64,000 bases of DNA from Tenebrio molitor (lineage: Eukaryota; Arthropoda; Insecta; Coleoptera; Tenebrionidae). Below are positions 12,309 through 23,419 of the stretch, piece after piece; within the stretch, counting starts at the first letter, position 1, and every line of letters begins with the position of its first letter. The position numbers were made by a program, and so were the translations under genes. The stretch is from contig NC_091048.1 in the NCBI RefSeq assembly GCF_963966145.1, positions 16,864,001 through 16,928,000 of the forward strand, in the 5' to 3' direction. Under the pieces are notes generated by a model that was not told where the DNA came from, ran no database searches, and was given only the letters and a program-made list of their open reading frames with translations.

Positions 12309-12608
12309 GGTCATTGTTCACTTTAACTACTTCTGGAATTTTCCCGTTTTTTCTGGCAAGACAGCCTCAGGGCGTCCTCCTAGATCGTTTCCCACAACTC
12401 AAACTTTGTGCAAATGAAAATTTTCCTTACCCTTTAGTTATACTAAGACTTGGCGCGACCTTGACGCGACCTTGAAACACAACAAGAGAGAAAAAAAAGG
12501 CATTTGCACAAGGTTTGAATGGTGGGACACGATCTAGGAGGACGCCCTGAGGCTGTCTAGCTAGAAAAAACGCGAAAATTCCAGAAGTAGTTAAAGTGAA
12601 CAATTACC
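12309..12608. repeat. Foldback MITE, copy 2 (with 7490-7776)
   Basis: Same family and same orientation as 7490-7776, with inner arms around AGACAGCCTCAGGGCGTCCT. It carries a small duplication (TTGACGCGACC) missing from copy 1. Confidence 0.75.
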
Positions 12609-13260
12609 AAATTCCCAGATGTCAAAGGGATAAATAAACATTATGACTAACCAGTGTAATAACATTTCTTTAAATAATAAACTCACAAGTATATGCAACC
12701 AACAAAATTAGAAAACGGTGTCAGTATAAGCGTAAGTAAATGAAACTGCACTTGATGCAAACTGATATATTTTTTTTTATAACTGACAATTTCAACACTT
12801 GCCATTCTAATCGTAAAAGAGTTGATATCCACATGAAATACAAGAATAGGCAGAACATGAAACTTAGTAATACTAGATGAGTAATCATTTAATCGGTTTA
12901 TGCTTATTGCAAGAATAAATGCCGAAGAGATGTTTTGTCATTAATAATTTTAATCGGTGACGCTTTTGATGTTTATTACACAATTTCATATAATTTCTGA
13001 GTAAGTATGATCTCAGTGTTTCTTATCTCATAATATACCGTCAGGACAGGAATGACAATTAAACTTATCCTTGTAGGTTTTGAAAGAATGTATGTATTAA
13101 GTATTTAAAAGTTTAAATACCTGCCTCATAGTGATTTATTTTTATTTACTATGTTATGATGACATAAGAACTACACGTAAATTTAGAAATTATTTTACTT
13201 TTTATTTTAATTCTTCAAAATATTAAACTGCATTCTTGATTCTTAAATTAGTTAAATCTC
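12609..13260. other. No recognisable feature
   Basis: AT-rich DNA without coding potential or visible repeat. Confidence 0.35.
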
Positions 13261-14472
13261 CTATCCCACCTCCACCCGGCGGCACGGCAATTTTGCCGGA
13301 GTACATACACTATTACGGATAATACTATCAAGTAATAGTGCAGTGCTTATCAACATAATTACCGGCGTCTCGCCTCCGCATTTTGACTTTTTTGTGTTTT
13401 ATGTTCTGTGTCAATGTTAAGGAATTTCCTCACGATGTGACATGAGTATAATAATATACCTTTTTGAATTTCAACCACCAATGTGTTCTCTAAGTCCAAA
13501 ATTTTTAAATTTTTAAAAAGAGATTTATCAATGATCGATTGTAAACCGCATATGTGTTTTTTATAATTTCTTGTATTTATAACACGATCTTGTATTGCAA
13601 ATATAAAACCCTCAGTCTCAGGATGAATATTTGATTTTTTAAGCCATGCATGAGAAGCTTGAATATTAATTTCTGGCTGTTCTAGCTCTTTAAAATATCT
13701 CCCATGTAAAGACTTTTGTTTTATATTTGCTATAGTGTCAGGTATATTTGGCTCAACAATATCTGAAATTATATTATCACTTAAATTTAAAGGTGTGTAG
13801 CCTTTATCCGCTGAAACCAAAGCATTAAAAAAAGTGTTATCACTAGCTCTATTAAGAAAATAATTTTTTAGTGAAGCAATTTGATTATGTTGTAGAATTT
13901 CTAGATTTGAAAAACCCCTGCCACCATTTTCGCGTGGTAAATTAAATCTTTGAATAGCAGATTTGGGGTGATGTTTACAAAATTTTGTAAAGAGAACTCT
14001 AGTTTGAATATTTATATTCTGTAAATTAGTTTTGGACCATTTTATAATACCAAAAGAATAGGTCAACAATGGAACAGCATATGTATTAACTGCTTTAATT
14101 AAATTATTACCGTTTAATTTTGATTTTAAAATAGATTTAATTCTTAAATAAAATTGTTTTTCTAAATTTTCTTTTATAATTGAATGTTGAATATGATTTG
14201 ATTGATTAATACCTAAATATTTATAAAATTCTCCTTTATTTAAATTTTTAATTATTTCTCCGTCTTTAGTTATATATTCTAAATTTTCGTAATGACCGCG
14301 ACATATTGATTGCGTTTTACACTTATCAATACCAAAACTCATGCTAATATCATTTGAGAAATTTTCAGTTATTGTTAATAAAGATAAAATGTGATTCTTT
14401 TTAGATGCATAAAGTTTTATGTCATCCATATAAAGAAGGTGATTTAATTTTGATAGTGTGGTATTATTAATT
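13261..14472 (-). pseudogene. 5'-truncated non-LTR retrotransposon, reverse transcriptase C-terminal half
   Basis: An open frame runs from about 14472 down to 13359 on the minus strand. It begins inside the catalytic site (LNHLLYMDDIKLY), keeps the YMDD aspartates, and continues through the thumb region (KYLG, LTYSFGIIKWSK, HHPKSAIQRFNLPRENGGRG). These patterns are typical of type-1 non-LTR elements of the R2/R4 superfamily; the exact clade is an inference from memory. Everything upstream of the active site is missing, the normal 5' truncation of incomplete reverse transcription. The last 50 residues diverge, so a frameshift near 13500 is likely and the C-terminal zinc-knuckle and endonuclease are not readable. 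The tail from 13358 to about 13261 has a hairpin (CCGGCAAAATTGCCG) and a GC-rich end, which suggests the element's 3' UTR. Confidence 0.75.
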
Positions 14473-14627
14473 ATATATTAAACAGATTTATTGGATAGCA
14501 GATTTATAATCCAAGTTCAGGTAACCAGTAATGTCTGTAAATCTGGAATTATTTTTCCACGATTACACAACCGTTTACGAGGGCCATTCGGAAAGTTTTC
14601 GGAATCGGATAAAAGTAGGGCGGTGCA

Positions 14628-14755
14628 CACGAGTTCCCGTCAGCATAATATTTTATACCTGCGGTTGAACGCAATCCTTTAATCCTGCACACGAATTCCC
14701 GTCAAGGTAAAAGTGTAAGTAGGTACCCCAAATTCTAGACTCGAATTCCCGTCAG
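14628..14755. repeat. Threefold CACGARTTCCCGTCA motif
   Basis: CACGAGTTCCCGTCA at 14628, CACGAATTCCCGTCA at 14690 and CTCGAATTCCCGTCA at 14740 are spaced 50-62 bp apart, with unrelated DNA between them. The block lies next to the truncated end of the reverse transcriptase at 14472. Its origin is unknown. Confidence 0.6.
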
Positions 14756-14759
14756 AAGA

Positions 14760-15280
14760 AAATCTCCTCATCGGGCCATTTTCTCTTTAAAAATTATTTT
14801 CTTTCGGGAAACAAGGCGAAGCCCGAAGAAACCTTCCTGTAGACCGGGGGCGGCGTAATAGTTAAGACTCTATCAGTACCCGAAAAAATGTATAAAGTTG
14901 ACTCAAGTTGCAAAAAACCACTTTGCATTTGCAACAGCATTTTTATGGCATTAGTCATTTGAAATTACTTTAAAACTGTACTTATATGAAAAATATTCAA
15001 CCCCAACTATGATTTTCTGGTCCCTTTGTGCCTTTATTTGGTTCAAAAATATGAAAAAAATGCAAATTTTAACGAGCAATTTGTTTGCATAGCGAAGCTC
15101 GGCTGAGCCACTGCAATAATTGCAAGTCAAAAAAAGTCACTTTTAATCCGAATAACACATACTATTTTTTCTCCAACCAAGTAAAAGACCTGTCTCATGA
15201 GAAGTGCGAATCTCATAGGCACATTTAAATAAAGCTAGCGTTTTATTGAAATATTCGTGTAACCAAAGAGACAATTTTGA
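14760..15280. other. No recognisable gene
   Basis: A GC-richer patch (CGGGGGCGGCGTAATAG near 14845) is followed by AT-rich DNA with no readable family. Confidence 0.35.
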
Positions 15281-15932
15281 CTTTTGTTTTGTTTACGTGG
15301 TGTTTACGTGTTTAGTTGTTTTTTTCAAATCAACGTCAAACTGTTGCAAGTAAAAATTTACCCTGAACAAAAATGTTTGAAGAATTATCCAGTACACAGT
15401 ACACCACCGGACGTGGCTGAAACTGCACAAGAAATTGTTTCAAACCTATTATCAGGAAAGTCACGGGAAATTTACGAGTGCGCTTACAACCTTTTTTGAC
15501 ATGGTGCAATGAAAAACAAGTCTAATCCTATTCGGAAAGTGTTTTATTAACATATTTTGCCAATTTATCGACCAAAATGAAAGCGTCCACCCTTTGTCTC
15601 AATATTCAATGGTCAAGACGATACTCAATCTAAAAAATGGAATAAATATAGAAAAAATGTCAAAATTACGTGCATTTAAAAAAAGGCAGAATGATGGTTA
15701 TACACCGAAGAAATCAAGGGTTCTAACAAAAGAACAGGTCGACCGATTCTTGAATTTTGCTCCGGACAATAAATACTTAATGATGAAGGTATGTATGTCT
15801 CTAGATTAAAGAAATTATAATTATAGCTTGTTTTAATGTTAGGAGTTGCGGGTGCCTGTCGTTGCGACTAATTGGTTCATTTGAAAATTGATGACATTGA
15901 AGATGTTAAGTCAGCTTGAACCTAGTACCAGT
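15281..15932 (+). pseudogene. Tyrosine-recombinase (Crypton/DIRS-like) relic
   Basis: Reading across frames gives fragments of one protein: about 15400-15497 (TPPDVAETAQEIVSNL and ECAYNLF), 15500-15590 in a shifted frame with one stop (WCNEKQV, SYSESVLLTYFANLSTK), 15595-15788 (TILNLKNGINIEKMSKLRAF, TKEQVDRFLNFAPDNKYLMM), and after a gap about 15842-15915 (GVAGACRCD, KIDDIED). This order matches the SAM-like core-binding domain of a family of insect proteins related to eukaryotic tyrosine recombinases, followed by the start of the catalytic domain. GTATGT after the third block and TTAG before the last suggest a former intron. At least three frame breaks show it is dead. The catalytic R-H-R-Y residues further on are not visible. 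Confidence 0.6.
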
Positions 15933-15975
15933 AACAGTACAAAATCGAATGCAGGTTTTCACGGCCGTTGTCAAT

Positions 15976-18203
15976 AGGGTTATTGTTTTCCGGGTTGTGC
16001 CGCGGTCGTCTGGATTGCTGGGTAGCTGACGTTTCAATAGCCATGCTGCTATCTTCTTCGGAGCTTGTAAATAAACTGGTTTGGTCTATTCCACATCCGA
16101 TTCTGGAAAACAAGAAAACCGTCATCAACCGTTCAAGCAAACAACTATCGGAAAATGCTACTACCCTACTCTCTAAGCTAAGGGGATGAATTCTGCAATA
16201 GCCCCGGCCAGGATTCCACAGGAAGAAATCATCACTGAAGTAGAGACAGCAATCCGTCATTTACCAAAGGAAGAAGCAGAAGAGATTCGTTTGGAAACTT
16301 GCAGAATCCTCAAAAAATCCAAACCACCAAAGCGAAACCTTAGTAGAGATGAGTTGAAAGCACTCAGTGAACTCAAAAAAGATAAGGACATCGTCATCTT
16401 ACGAGCGGATAAAGGCAATATAACCGTCATAATGGACCAGAATGAATACAATGACAAAATTAGCCAACTATTAGACCCCGAACATTACACCAAATTAAAG
16501 AAAGACCCCACACCTACAATAGAACGTCGAACCAGAGAAATTATTAAACAATCCTCAATCCCCCAACAGGAACAACGCCCCCTTCTACCATCATCTACCA
16601 GACCACCCAGTTTATACGGACTCCCGAAGATTCATAAGTAAGAATGCCCTCTACGACCAATTGTGTCCACTATGGGAAGCCCTACCTACAATCTGGCGAA
16701 GTATCTTGCTAAACATCTTCAAACATACGTAGGACACACAGATTCTTTCGTAAAAAACTCATTACATTTCGTTGAATCAATCAGGAATGTGAGATTGGAC
16801 ACTACAGATATCTTGGTCAGCTTCGATGTAGTTTCCTTGTTCACCAACGTACCCGTCGAAGACTCGGTCGAGTTAATCAAACAGAATTTGATAACACAAG
16901 GACTACGGGAGGATATTCCGGAATTGGTACGGTTCTGCTTAACATCAACATACTTCCTATGGAAAGGAAATTACTACGAACAGAAGGAAGGAGCAGCAAT
17001 GGGATCCCCACTATCTCCGGTCATAGCCAACTTATTCATGGAAACTTTCGAACAGGAAGCCCTTGAGTTAGCTCCACTTAAGCCGAAACTTTGGAAACGG
17101 TACGTGGATGACACATTTGTTGTATGGCCACATGGACGTGAATCATTAGATCAATTCTTGAACTACCTGAACATTCATCCATAAAATTCACAATGGAAAT
17201 AGAAGAGAACAACCAGATTCCTTATTTGGATGTGTTGGTAACACGGGACAAAGACCAGCTTCGTCACACAGTTTATAGAAAGAAAACACATTCTGACAGA
17301 TACCTCAATGCACAATCTCACCATCATCCACAACAGAAAAGAGCCTCAATGAAAACTTTATTCCATCGCGCTGAAACCATCTGTGCTGAAGACAGTAAAG
17401 AACGGGAATTGAGACATATTAAGTGGGCGCTGAAATGCAATGGTTTCTCGGACAGGGACATTCGATTTGCAAGAAAAGTTAGACAACACACCGAACAACA
17501 AACTTACCGGAAATTTGCTTGCCTCCCATATGTACAAGGAGTAACGGACCGTATTAGGAAAATTTTGGAGAAGAGAAACATTGGAACCAGGTTTACCACG
17601 GAAAGGAAAATCTCTCAGATCCTTCCAACACCTAAGGATAAACTCCCCCTGTTCCAGTCTGAAGGGATTTACAAAGTAGAATGCCTGTGCGGGAAATGCT
17701 ACATCGGACAAACAGGACGTTCAATCGGTTCAATACAATGTCGATTAAAGGAACATAGTAGGGCCATCAAGCAGTATGATAAGGAGAAATCAGCATTGGC
17801 GGAACACAAATTCGAAGATGGAGACACACGTTCGACCTTGAAAAAACAGTAGTTCTGGCTAAAACATCCAAATACCATCAAAGATTAATAAGGGAAGCAA
17901 TCGAGATTAGAAAAAATCCAAATAATTTCAACAGAGACCAAGGGGTTGAGCTTTCTAGCACGTGGAATTCCGTTATTCGACCATGTACGCACCCCCCCCC
18001 CCCCACTAACTTCAGTCACCGAGCCACGCCTACCACCCCCACCACCAATCCCACGGGGACCACTCCCACCACTAACCATATAAATAGCCCAACACGGAAT
18101 AGACCAAACCAGTTTATTTACAAACTCCCAAGAAGATAGCAGCGTGGTTAGTGAAACCCAGCAATCCAGACGACCGCGGCACAACCCGGAAAACAATAAC
18201 CCT
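15976..18203 (+). mobile_element. Penelope-like retroelement with inverted terminal repeats
   Basis: The left end (15976-16092) and the right end (18096-18203) are inverted copies of one sequence of about 110 bp, containing TGTGCCGCGGTCGTCTGGAT and AACTGGTTTGGTCTATTCC. Between them lies one broken reverse transcriptase with GIY-YIG endonuclease. Penelope elements are known to carry terminal repeats in direct or inverted order, and this copy has the inverted arrangement. The arms differ by small indels and substitutions. No clear target duplication was seen. Confidence 0.8.
16093..17945 (+). pseudogene. Penelope reverse transcriptase / GIY-YIG endonuclease, broken
   Basis: Three blocks continue one protein. 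Block 1 (to 16641) has the N-terminal region with ILRADKGNITVIMDQNEY and ends SLYGLPKIHK. Block 2 (16642-17184) is in the same frame after a TAA and carries LVSFDVVSLFTNVP, AAMGSPLSPVIANLFME and the active site RYVDDTFVVWP. Block 3 (17193-17852), in another frame, has NNQIPYLDVL, the thumb, and the endonuclease start ECLCGKCYIGQTGRS. A further shift near 17825 leads to a tail in yet another frame (EKTVVLAKTSKYHQRLIREA...) up to about 17945. This protein normally copies its RNA and cuts the target DNA. One stop and two frameshifts make this copy inactive. A C-run (17991-18004) follows the reading frame. Confidence 0.85.
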
Positions 18204-18402
18204 AACAGTACAAAAGAACCGATTGCTCCAGAAATGATCCAAGAGCCAAGTACCACGATGACCTATACCGATATTAACAATACCAGTGAAAATCTTCATG
18301 CTGTTGACAAACCGAGTTTGATTAATTTTTTCCAAAGTTGTTCGAACTGTACTTTTCATATTAATATTAAAAACTAGTAATTTTAGTCAGTTCATTTTAT
18401 AA

Positions 18403-18475
18403 TTTTTTTCGTACTCGACGCGTTTTTAATCTCGACTTCGTCTCGATTAAAAATCCCGCATTTCGTACGGAAAAA
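18403..18475. repeat. Palindrome with CG-rich centre
   Basis: The arms TTTTTAATCTCGA and TCGATTAAAAA surround CTTCG. The outer halves TCGTACTCGACG and TTTCGTACGG are looser. Same design as the palindromes at 788, 12119, 22492 and 59827. Confidence 0.5.
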
Positions 18476-18511
18476 AATCACTTTTCCTAACTTATTGCAC
18501 AAATAGCTATT

Positions 18512-18836
18512 ATTTTTCATTTTAGTATAATTGCATGATAACTCCTAGGATACGAAATACGTAAACATGTCCATAACAACCGGGGAATAATACAGGGCGT
18601 AATAAGAATAAGCGAGCGTAATAAGAATAATCGGGCGTAATAAATTCATAAATGCCAATTTTTTGTTTTTTGAAGAACACGTATAGTGAAAAATTAAATC
18701 TTGTATGCACCACGGCGTCACCGAATGATTACGCCCATCGAACGATATCCATCTCTCGGGATAAAGCCCTCGAGCTGGATTCATCCTTCTCCGGGCGTAA
18801 TCATCGTTGTATAAATTGGTGCATAAATAGCTATTA
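18512..18836 (+). repeat. Dispersed repeat, copy 1 (inverse of 38176-38496)
   Basis: Shares about 320 bp with the reverse strand of 38176-38496, including AACTCCTAGGATACGAAATA, repeated GGGCGTAATAA units and a palindromic core with GCCCTCGAGCTGG. One edge carries GCATAAATAGCTATTA. Confidence 0.7.
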
Positions 18837-18845
18837 AGTCTAGTA

Positions 18846-19101
18846 TTAAATAGTAGTTTATTTGACGAGTTTGTGTGTTTCATTCGCGTTTTAAAATGGC
18901 CCACGCGTGCCAAAAAAGGCCCAATTTACACACGAACGAGTTGAATACAACGTTTTTTTGTTCGACGAGCCCCTTAAAGGCTCCAAATCGCTGAAAACCT
19001 TTAAAATTAGCTTGACGTATCGTTTTGACAAGTTGTGACATTTATCAAAATTCGTTCACATAGAAGAAAATTCTCAAATTCTGACAGTGTCGAACAAAAA
19101 A
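18846..19101 (+). repeat. Dispersed element (TAGTAGTTTATTTGACGAG family), copy 2
   Basis: Matches 5105-5402 end to end but has lost about 40 bp of the first palindromic arm (TTTGTGTGTTTCATTCGCG). It directly follows the repeat at 18512-18836. Confidence 0.7.
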
Positions 19102-19305
19102 GTACTTTTAATACTAGGAGGCAAAAGTGTTGCCTTAGTAACACGCAACTTTTTTCTACAGTTACGAAAACATCAACTTTAGTGACCAAAAACGGTATTA
19201 AAAGTAACCACTTTTAAGACGGTTGGAGAAAAACCAATTCTTTATTCGTAGTAAGTGAAAGTGACATTCAAGTTACGCACCACACTTGATCAAGGGCATT
19301 AACCT

Positions 19306-20194
19306 TCAAATTAAATGTTCGAAATGACGCCCTCCGTTATCGATGCACGCTTGTGCCCTTCGAGCCATAGAAGCTTGAGTTCTCACCAACATGTCGAAAT
19401 TTCGTCGAATTGAATCGGCATCGGCAGCATTATTCACACGAACAGTTAATTCTTCGACGGTGTTAACTGAAGTCTCATACACAATCTGTTTTAAATGGCC
19501 CCATAGAAAAAAGTCACAAGGATTTAAGTCCGGTGAACGAGCTGGCCATAAAACTGGTCCATTACGACCTATCCACCGATTTTCTAAATTAGCGTCCAAC
19601 CAATTTTTAACACCTGGTGTACTATGACCGGGCGCTCCGTCATGTAAGTACCACATATCCCTCCGAACTTGCAACGGCACGTCATCCAAAAGGTCACTCA
19701 GCTCATTTTGTAGGAAATTTAAATATCCTTCACCATTTAAATGTGGAGGTAAGACATGTGCCCCGATTAAACGATTCCCAATTATACCTGCCCAGACGTT
19801 AATCGAAAATCTTTGTTGGAAACCACGTTCTCGGATTTGGTGTGGATTTTCTTCTGACCAGATGTGGGTATTATGCGAATTGAAAACTCCATCTCGAGTA
19901 AATCCTGCTTCATCTGTGGTTAAGACGATGCTTAAAAAATTGGGTTCTTCGTTGATTTTTTGAAGAAGCCATTGACAAAATGCAATTCGACCAAGACACG
20001 CCGAGATCTTGAACGGCCTCGATTTCGGTGGACAGGACTAAATGCTGGACAGCATTCACAAAGGTACGTTCACAGGGAACTTGGCGACCGGGAAATCTCT
20101 CCATGTACAAACGCCTGGCTGCACCACCATTCGATAAAGCTTCCCCGTAGATCAGCACCATGTCTGTTAACTCCGGATTAATGTACTGCACCAT
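19306..20194 (-). pseudogene. DUF4817-type DDE transposase, damaged
   Basis: Starts with ATG at 20194 (MVQYINPELTDMVLIYGEAL), an N-terminal DNA-binding domain that reads to about 20050. The next 80 or so residues are missing and the frame shifts. A second block then runs open to the stop at 19306 with the core motifs TDEAGFTRDGVFNSHN (first catalytic Asp region), WYLHDGAPGHST (second Asp), PARSPDLNPCDFFLWGHLK, and the C-terminus CIDNGGRHFEHLI. Full-length relatives have about 350 residues and this has fewer than 300. Transposases of this group cut and rejoin the transposon ends at TA sites. I could not find paired inverted repeats around it. The shortened elements at 3173, 6241 and 48086 belong to related families. 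Confidence 0.75.
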
Positions 20195-20630
20195 TTTTGA
20201 CGATAATTACGGTAAATTCACTTTCCAATAAATTGTAAACACGGCCGCATGCAGGTGAAGGACGTGACTAAATTGTGTCAGTAAGTTTTTGCAAGACCTA
20301 TCCGTCTGGGTTTTTGCCGTATTTACTTTTTTTGCGTTAACCTTTTTCGTACGAAGCCGCTGTTCTTCCACCGTGCCATCCATAAACGACTCGATGACAC
20401 GGAATATGGTGAAAATAAATGTAAGGATAAATTTGAGTTTTCGAAAAAATGGTAAATAGAAAACTAATTTGTTTTGATGTGTTCTATCACCGTTTAAATT
20501 TTCTTAACGCATTTCAATAACACGCTGTAGTTCTAATAAATGAAAGGTATAAGAAATTTTCGTAGTTGGGTCAGTTAGAAAAATCATGTCGGGTAGTGTT
20601 ATTATTATTATTGGCCACACCCACAGATAA

Positions 20631-22102
20631 TACACTGCGCCGCAAAATTATCGCATAAAGTAAAAATGAACCGTAGTTCTTTGTATTTTACTTCTTCTGC
20701 GATTTCCTTATGCTGAATCTCTTATTTTATCGTATTTCTATTGTTTAGTAGCAAAAATCGCCATGTTGATAACTTCTAAAGTTGTTTATTATGAAAAGTT
20801 TGTAGGTATTAGTGTTATTGGTCAATTTCGTAAAGCATTTTGATTGTGGATTTGAGAGACGGTTAGTAAGAAGTTTTGGTTCCTTCAGTCATAAATTTCG
20901 AAAATGAATCCCTACGAACGTTTAAGTTGACATACAACAGCCGAACAATGTGCACAAATTGTTGTACTAGCCGAAGACGGTATTAATCAACAAGATATTG
21001 CAACTGGGAGACAGGAGAATACTCTAGAAGACCTGGACAAGGACGCAGATGAACAACAACAGCTCAACGGGATCGTTTTCTGCTTTTACAGTCGTTGAGA
21101 CACAGGACTCTGACTGCTCCAGCTTTGCAAGTTATGACTTTAGGAAGATATCAATTCCAAATTAGTGCAAATACTGTTGGAAGAAGACTTGCTGAACACG
21201 ATTTAAGGCCCAGGATACCAGCAAGGGGCCCACAGTTAACAGCGGCTCACCGAAGAGTACGATTGCTGTTTACCCAAAATCACGTTGATTGGGAATTGGA
21301 TCAATGGAGGTTAGTAATGTTCTCTGACGAGTCCAGATTTTGCCTGGATCAAGTGACAGACGTGTCCGGGTGAACCGATGCTCAGGAGAGCGATATGCTC
21401 AATGTAACATTATCCCGAAAGTCAATTTTGGAAGAGGTTCCGTTATGGTTTGAGCAGGTGTCACTTTCGACGCTCGCACAGAGTTGGTGGTGCTAGAAAG
21501 AGGAAACCAAAATGCGGCGACGTACATTACCAATATTCTGGAACCTCATATTGTCCCATTCCGAACATTTATTGGGATGACTTTATTTTTATGCATGATT
21601 AATGGTCGACCGCACGTTGCGGGAATAATGCAGCATTATTTCCGTGAGGTCGAAATTGGGTAAATGCAATGGCCAGCAAGGAGTTCAGAACTAAACCTCA
21701 TCGAGTAATTGTGGGATCCTACAGATAAAGAGTTAGAAGATTACCAAATCCACCAACAACTCTTCATCAGCTGTCTTTGGGTCTAACTCAAGTTTGAGCA
21801 GAAATTAAGCAAAGAGTTATACAAAACCTCATTTTAAGCATGAGACAATGTTGTGCAGCTGTAATAAAAGCACGGTGTGCCAACACGCACTATTAAATGT
21901 TAAATTTCTTTGTTTTCTCCGAATTTGAATTTTTTAATTTTTTTGTTTTCTTGATTTCTTTGTTGTGTTCTGATTATTGTAGTGTTTACTTTTATAAATC
22001 TACTTCTTTAATACTTTACAGTTCGAAATGTTGTAACTGGAAATAAATTTGGCTCAAAAACACGAGTTTTGAAATTATGCGTTAATTTTGCGGCGCAGTG
22101 TA
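20631..22102 (+). mobile_element. Tc1-like transposon, decayed
   Basis: The left end TACACTGCGCCGCAAAATTA and the right end TAATTTTGCGGCGCAGTGTA are inverted copies, bounded by TA. At about 1.47 kb it has the usual size of a Tc1 element. A fragment of a related left end (CACTGCGCCAAAAAATTGTC) lies alone at about 50650. Confidence 0.85.
20904..21896 (+). pseudogene. Tc1-like transposase, decayed
   Basis: From an ATG at 20904 the protein is readable in pieces across frames. There is a helix-turn-helix start (TTAEQCAQIVVLAEDGINQQ), a middle block at 21095-21373 (ISANTVGRRLAEHDLRPRIP, QWRLVMFSDESRFCL, the first catalytic Asp), and a C-terminal block (LPNPPTTLHQL, NLILSMRQCCAAVIKARCAN) ending at TAA 21896. 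The second Asp region is damaged and the third region (HIEHLWD in relatives) is broken. There are several stops and frameshifts. In life it would excise and insert the element at TA. Confidence 0.75.
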
Positions 22103-22491
22103 TAATTGATTTCATATAAATGTTCATCAAGTGAGCTGTGCATTTGTAAAAGCACCTTTAATTTAGTTACATTACAAAAATCACATTTATGAAGGTCATG
22201 TCCAATAAATCTTTACTTGGTAAAAATACAAAGACAAAAACAAATAAGAATTACTTTAATTTAATCAGTAAAAAGACGTAACATTGCTTTCGAAATCAGC
22301 AATGTTAAAATGGACAAAAACTGAAAAATTAGTCAAATCGGGTTCACGCAGAGCAAGCAACTTTGAAAGTCAAAGTCACTACTAGCTTTAGCTTTAATAC
22401 CAACAGAAAATCAGATTTTCATGGCTTGCTTAGATGCACATTTATATGAAATTGAGTATAGTTATTTACACAATTAGTGAGATAAAAGCAA

Positions 22492-22575
22492 TATTACAGG
22501 ATTCGAGTGTGAAGATTGCAGATGACGAGGGCGTTAGCCCGAGTTCATCTGTAATCACACGAGTTTCGTGTAATA
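22492..22575. repeat. Palindrome with CG-rich centre
   Basis: AGATGACGAGGGCGTTAGCC followed by CGAGTTCATCTG forms a hairpin. Outer arms (ATTCGAGTGTGA, TCACACGAGTTTCGTGTAAT) extend it to about 84 bp. Confidence 0.6.
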
Positions 22576-22659
22576 TGCTTTAGCCCACGTGTTATGTACA
22601 AAATCTTATCTAAGACCGCCCCGAATTTAAAAAAAAAGGTAAATCTTATTTATTTCAGC

Positions 22660-22850
22660 CAGTTTCATTACACCACTCAGTGGAATAATAACTTACTTAT
22701 CCCACTGAGTGGGGTAATGAAGCTCACTTATCCCACTGACTGGAGTAATGAAATGCGTCCAGTAATGAAGTTCCTTATTCCACTCAAATGAGTGGGATAA
22801 GTGTCATTTATCCCACGGGATTAGATAAACCAATTAATGGAGTGGTTTAA
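22660..22850. repeat. Cluster of TTATCCCACTGAGTGG palindromes
   Basis: The unit CCACTCAGTGGAATAA / TTATCCCACTGAGTGG recurs about six times, in both orientations, over 190 bp (for example near 22673, 22697, 22729, 22770 and 22785). It is probably the core of a foldback repeat. No protein is encoded. Confidence 0.6.
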
Positions 22851-22910
22851 AAAAGCGTCAATATGAAATTACAATTTTTATTTGACGAACAAGTCAAATG
22901 CGTTTGTACA

Positions 22911-23279
22911 TACAGGTTGTAATAAAAAAAAGTGCATTTATTTTAACTGGTAATAGGACTCATACTACTACAACTTTTCTAAATATGTAATTTTTTTTCG
23001 AAAACAAATTCTGAAGGGTTTTAAAAATTAATCTAAATTTACTAAAACTTTACTTACCAACCTATCAAACGATTTCAATCTAACTACCTTCATTTAATAA
23101 ACAAACAAAACAAGGAGGTAACAAAAAAGTTAAACCTTTTTATTCATCAAATGCAAAACGAAGGGAATAAAAACATTCAGTTTTTGTGATTCCTGTTTAA
23201 AAAAATGTTCAGTTGTAATTAATGAGTACTACATATTACCAGTTAAAATAAATGCACTTTTTTGTTGTTACACCCTGTA
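22911..23279. repeat. TIR MITE
   Basis: TACAGGTTGTAATAAAAAAA at the left and TTTTTTGTTGTTACACCCTG at the right are inverted, with a further inverted block AGTGCATTTATTTTAACTGG / CCAGTTAAAATAAATGCACT. About 370 bp, non-coding. Confidence 0.7.
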
Positions 23280-23419
23280 TAAAGGTTATACTTTTAACAT
23301 ATGACAACCACTGGTGAATTGGGATAAATCACTTTTTGCAGATGTCAATTTATTATGCATTAAATTTTTACCGATATCATAAAGCGAATGAATTAATATC
23401 GCATAAATAAGTACAAACT

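Noticed and set aside
15976..16092. Hammerhead ribozyme in the Penelope terminal repeat
   Set aside because: Hammerheads are known there, but the core CTGATGA and a matching GAAA are not both present in either repeat or strand; only GCTGACGTTTC was seen.
22660..22850. CRISPR array
   Set aside because: Repeats are palindromic, in both orientations, without regular spacers, in a eukaryotic genome.
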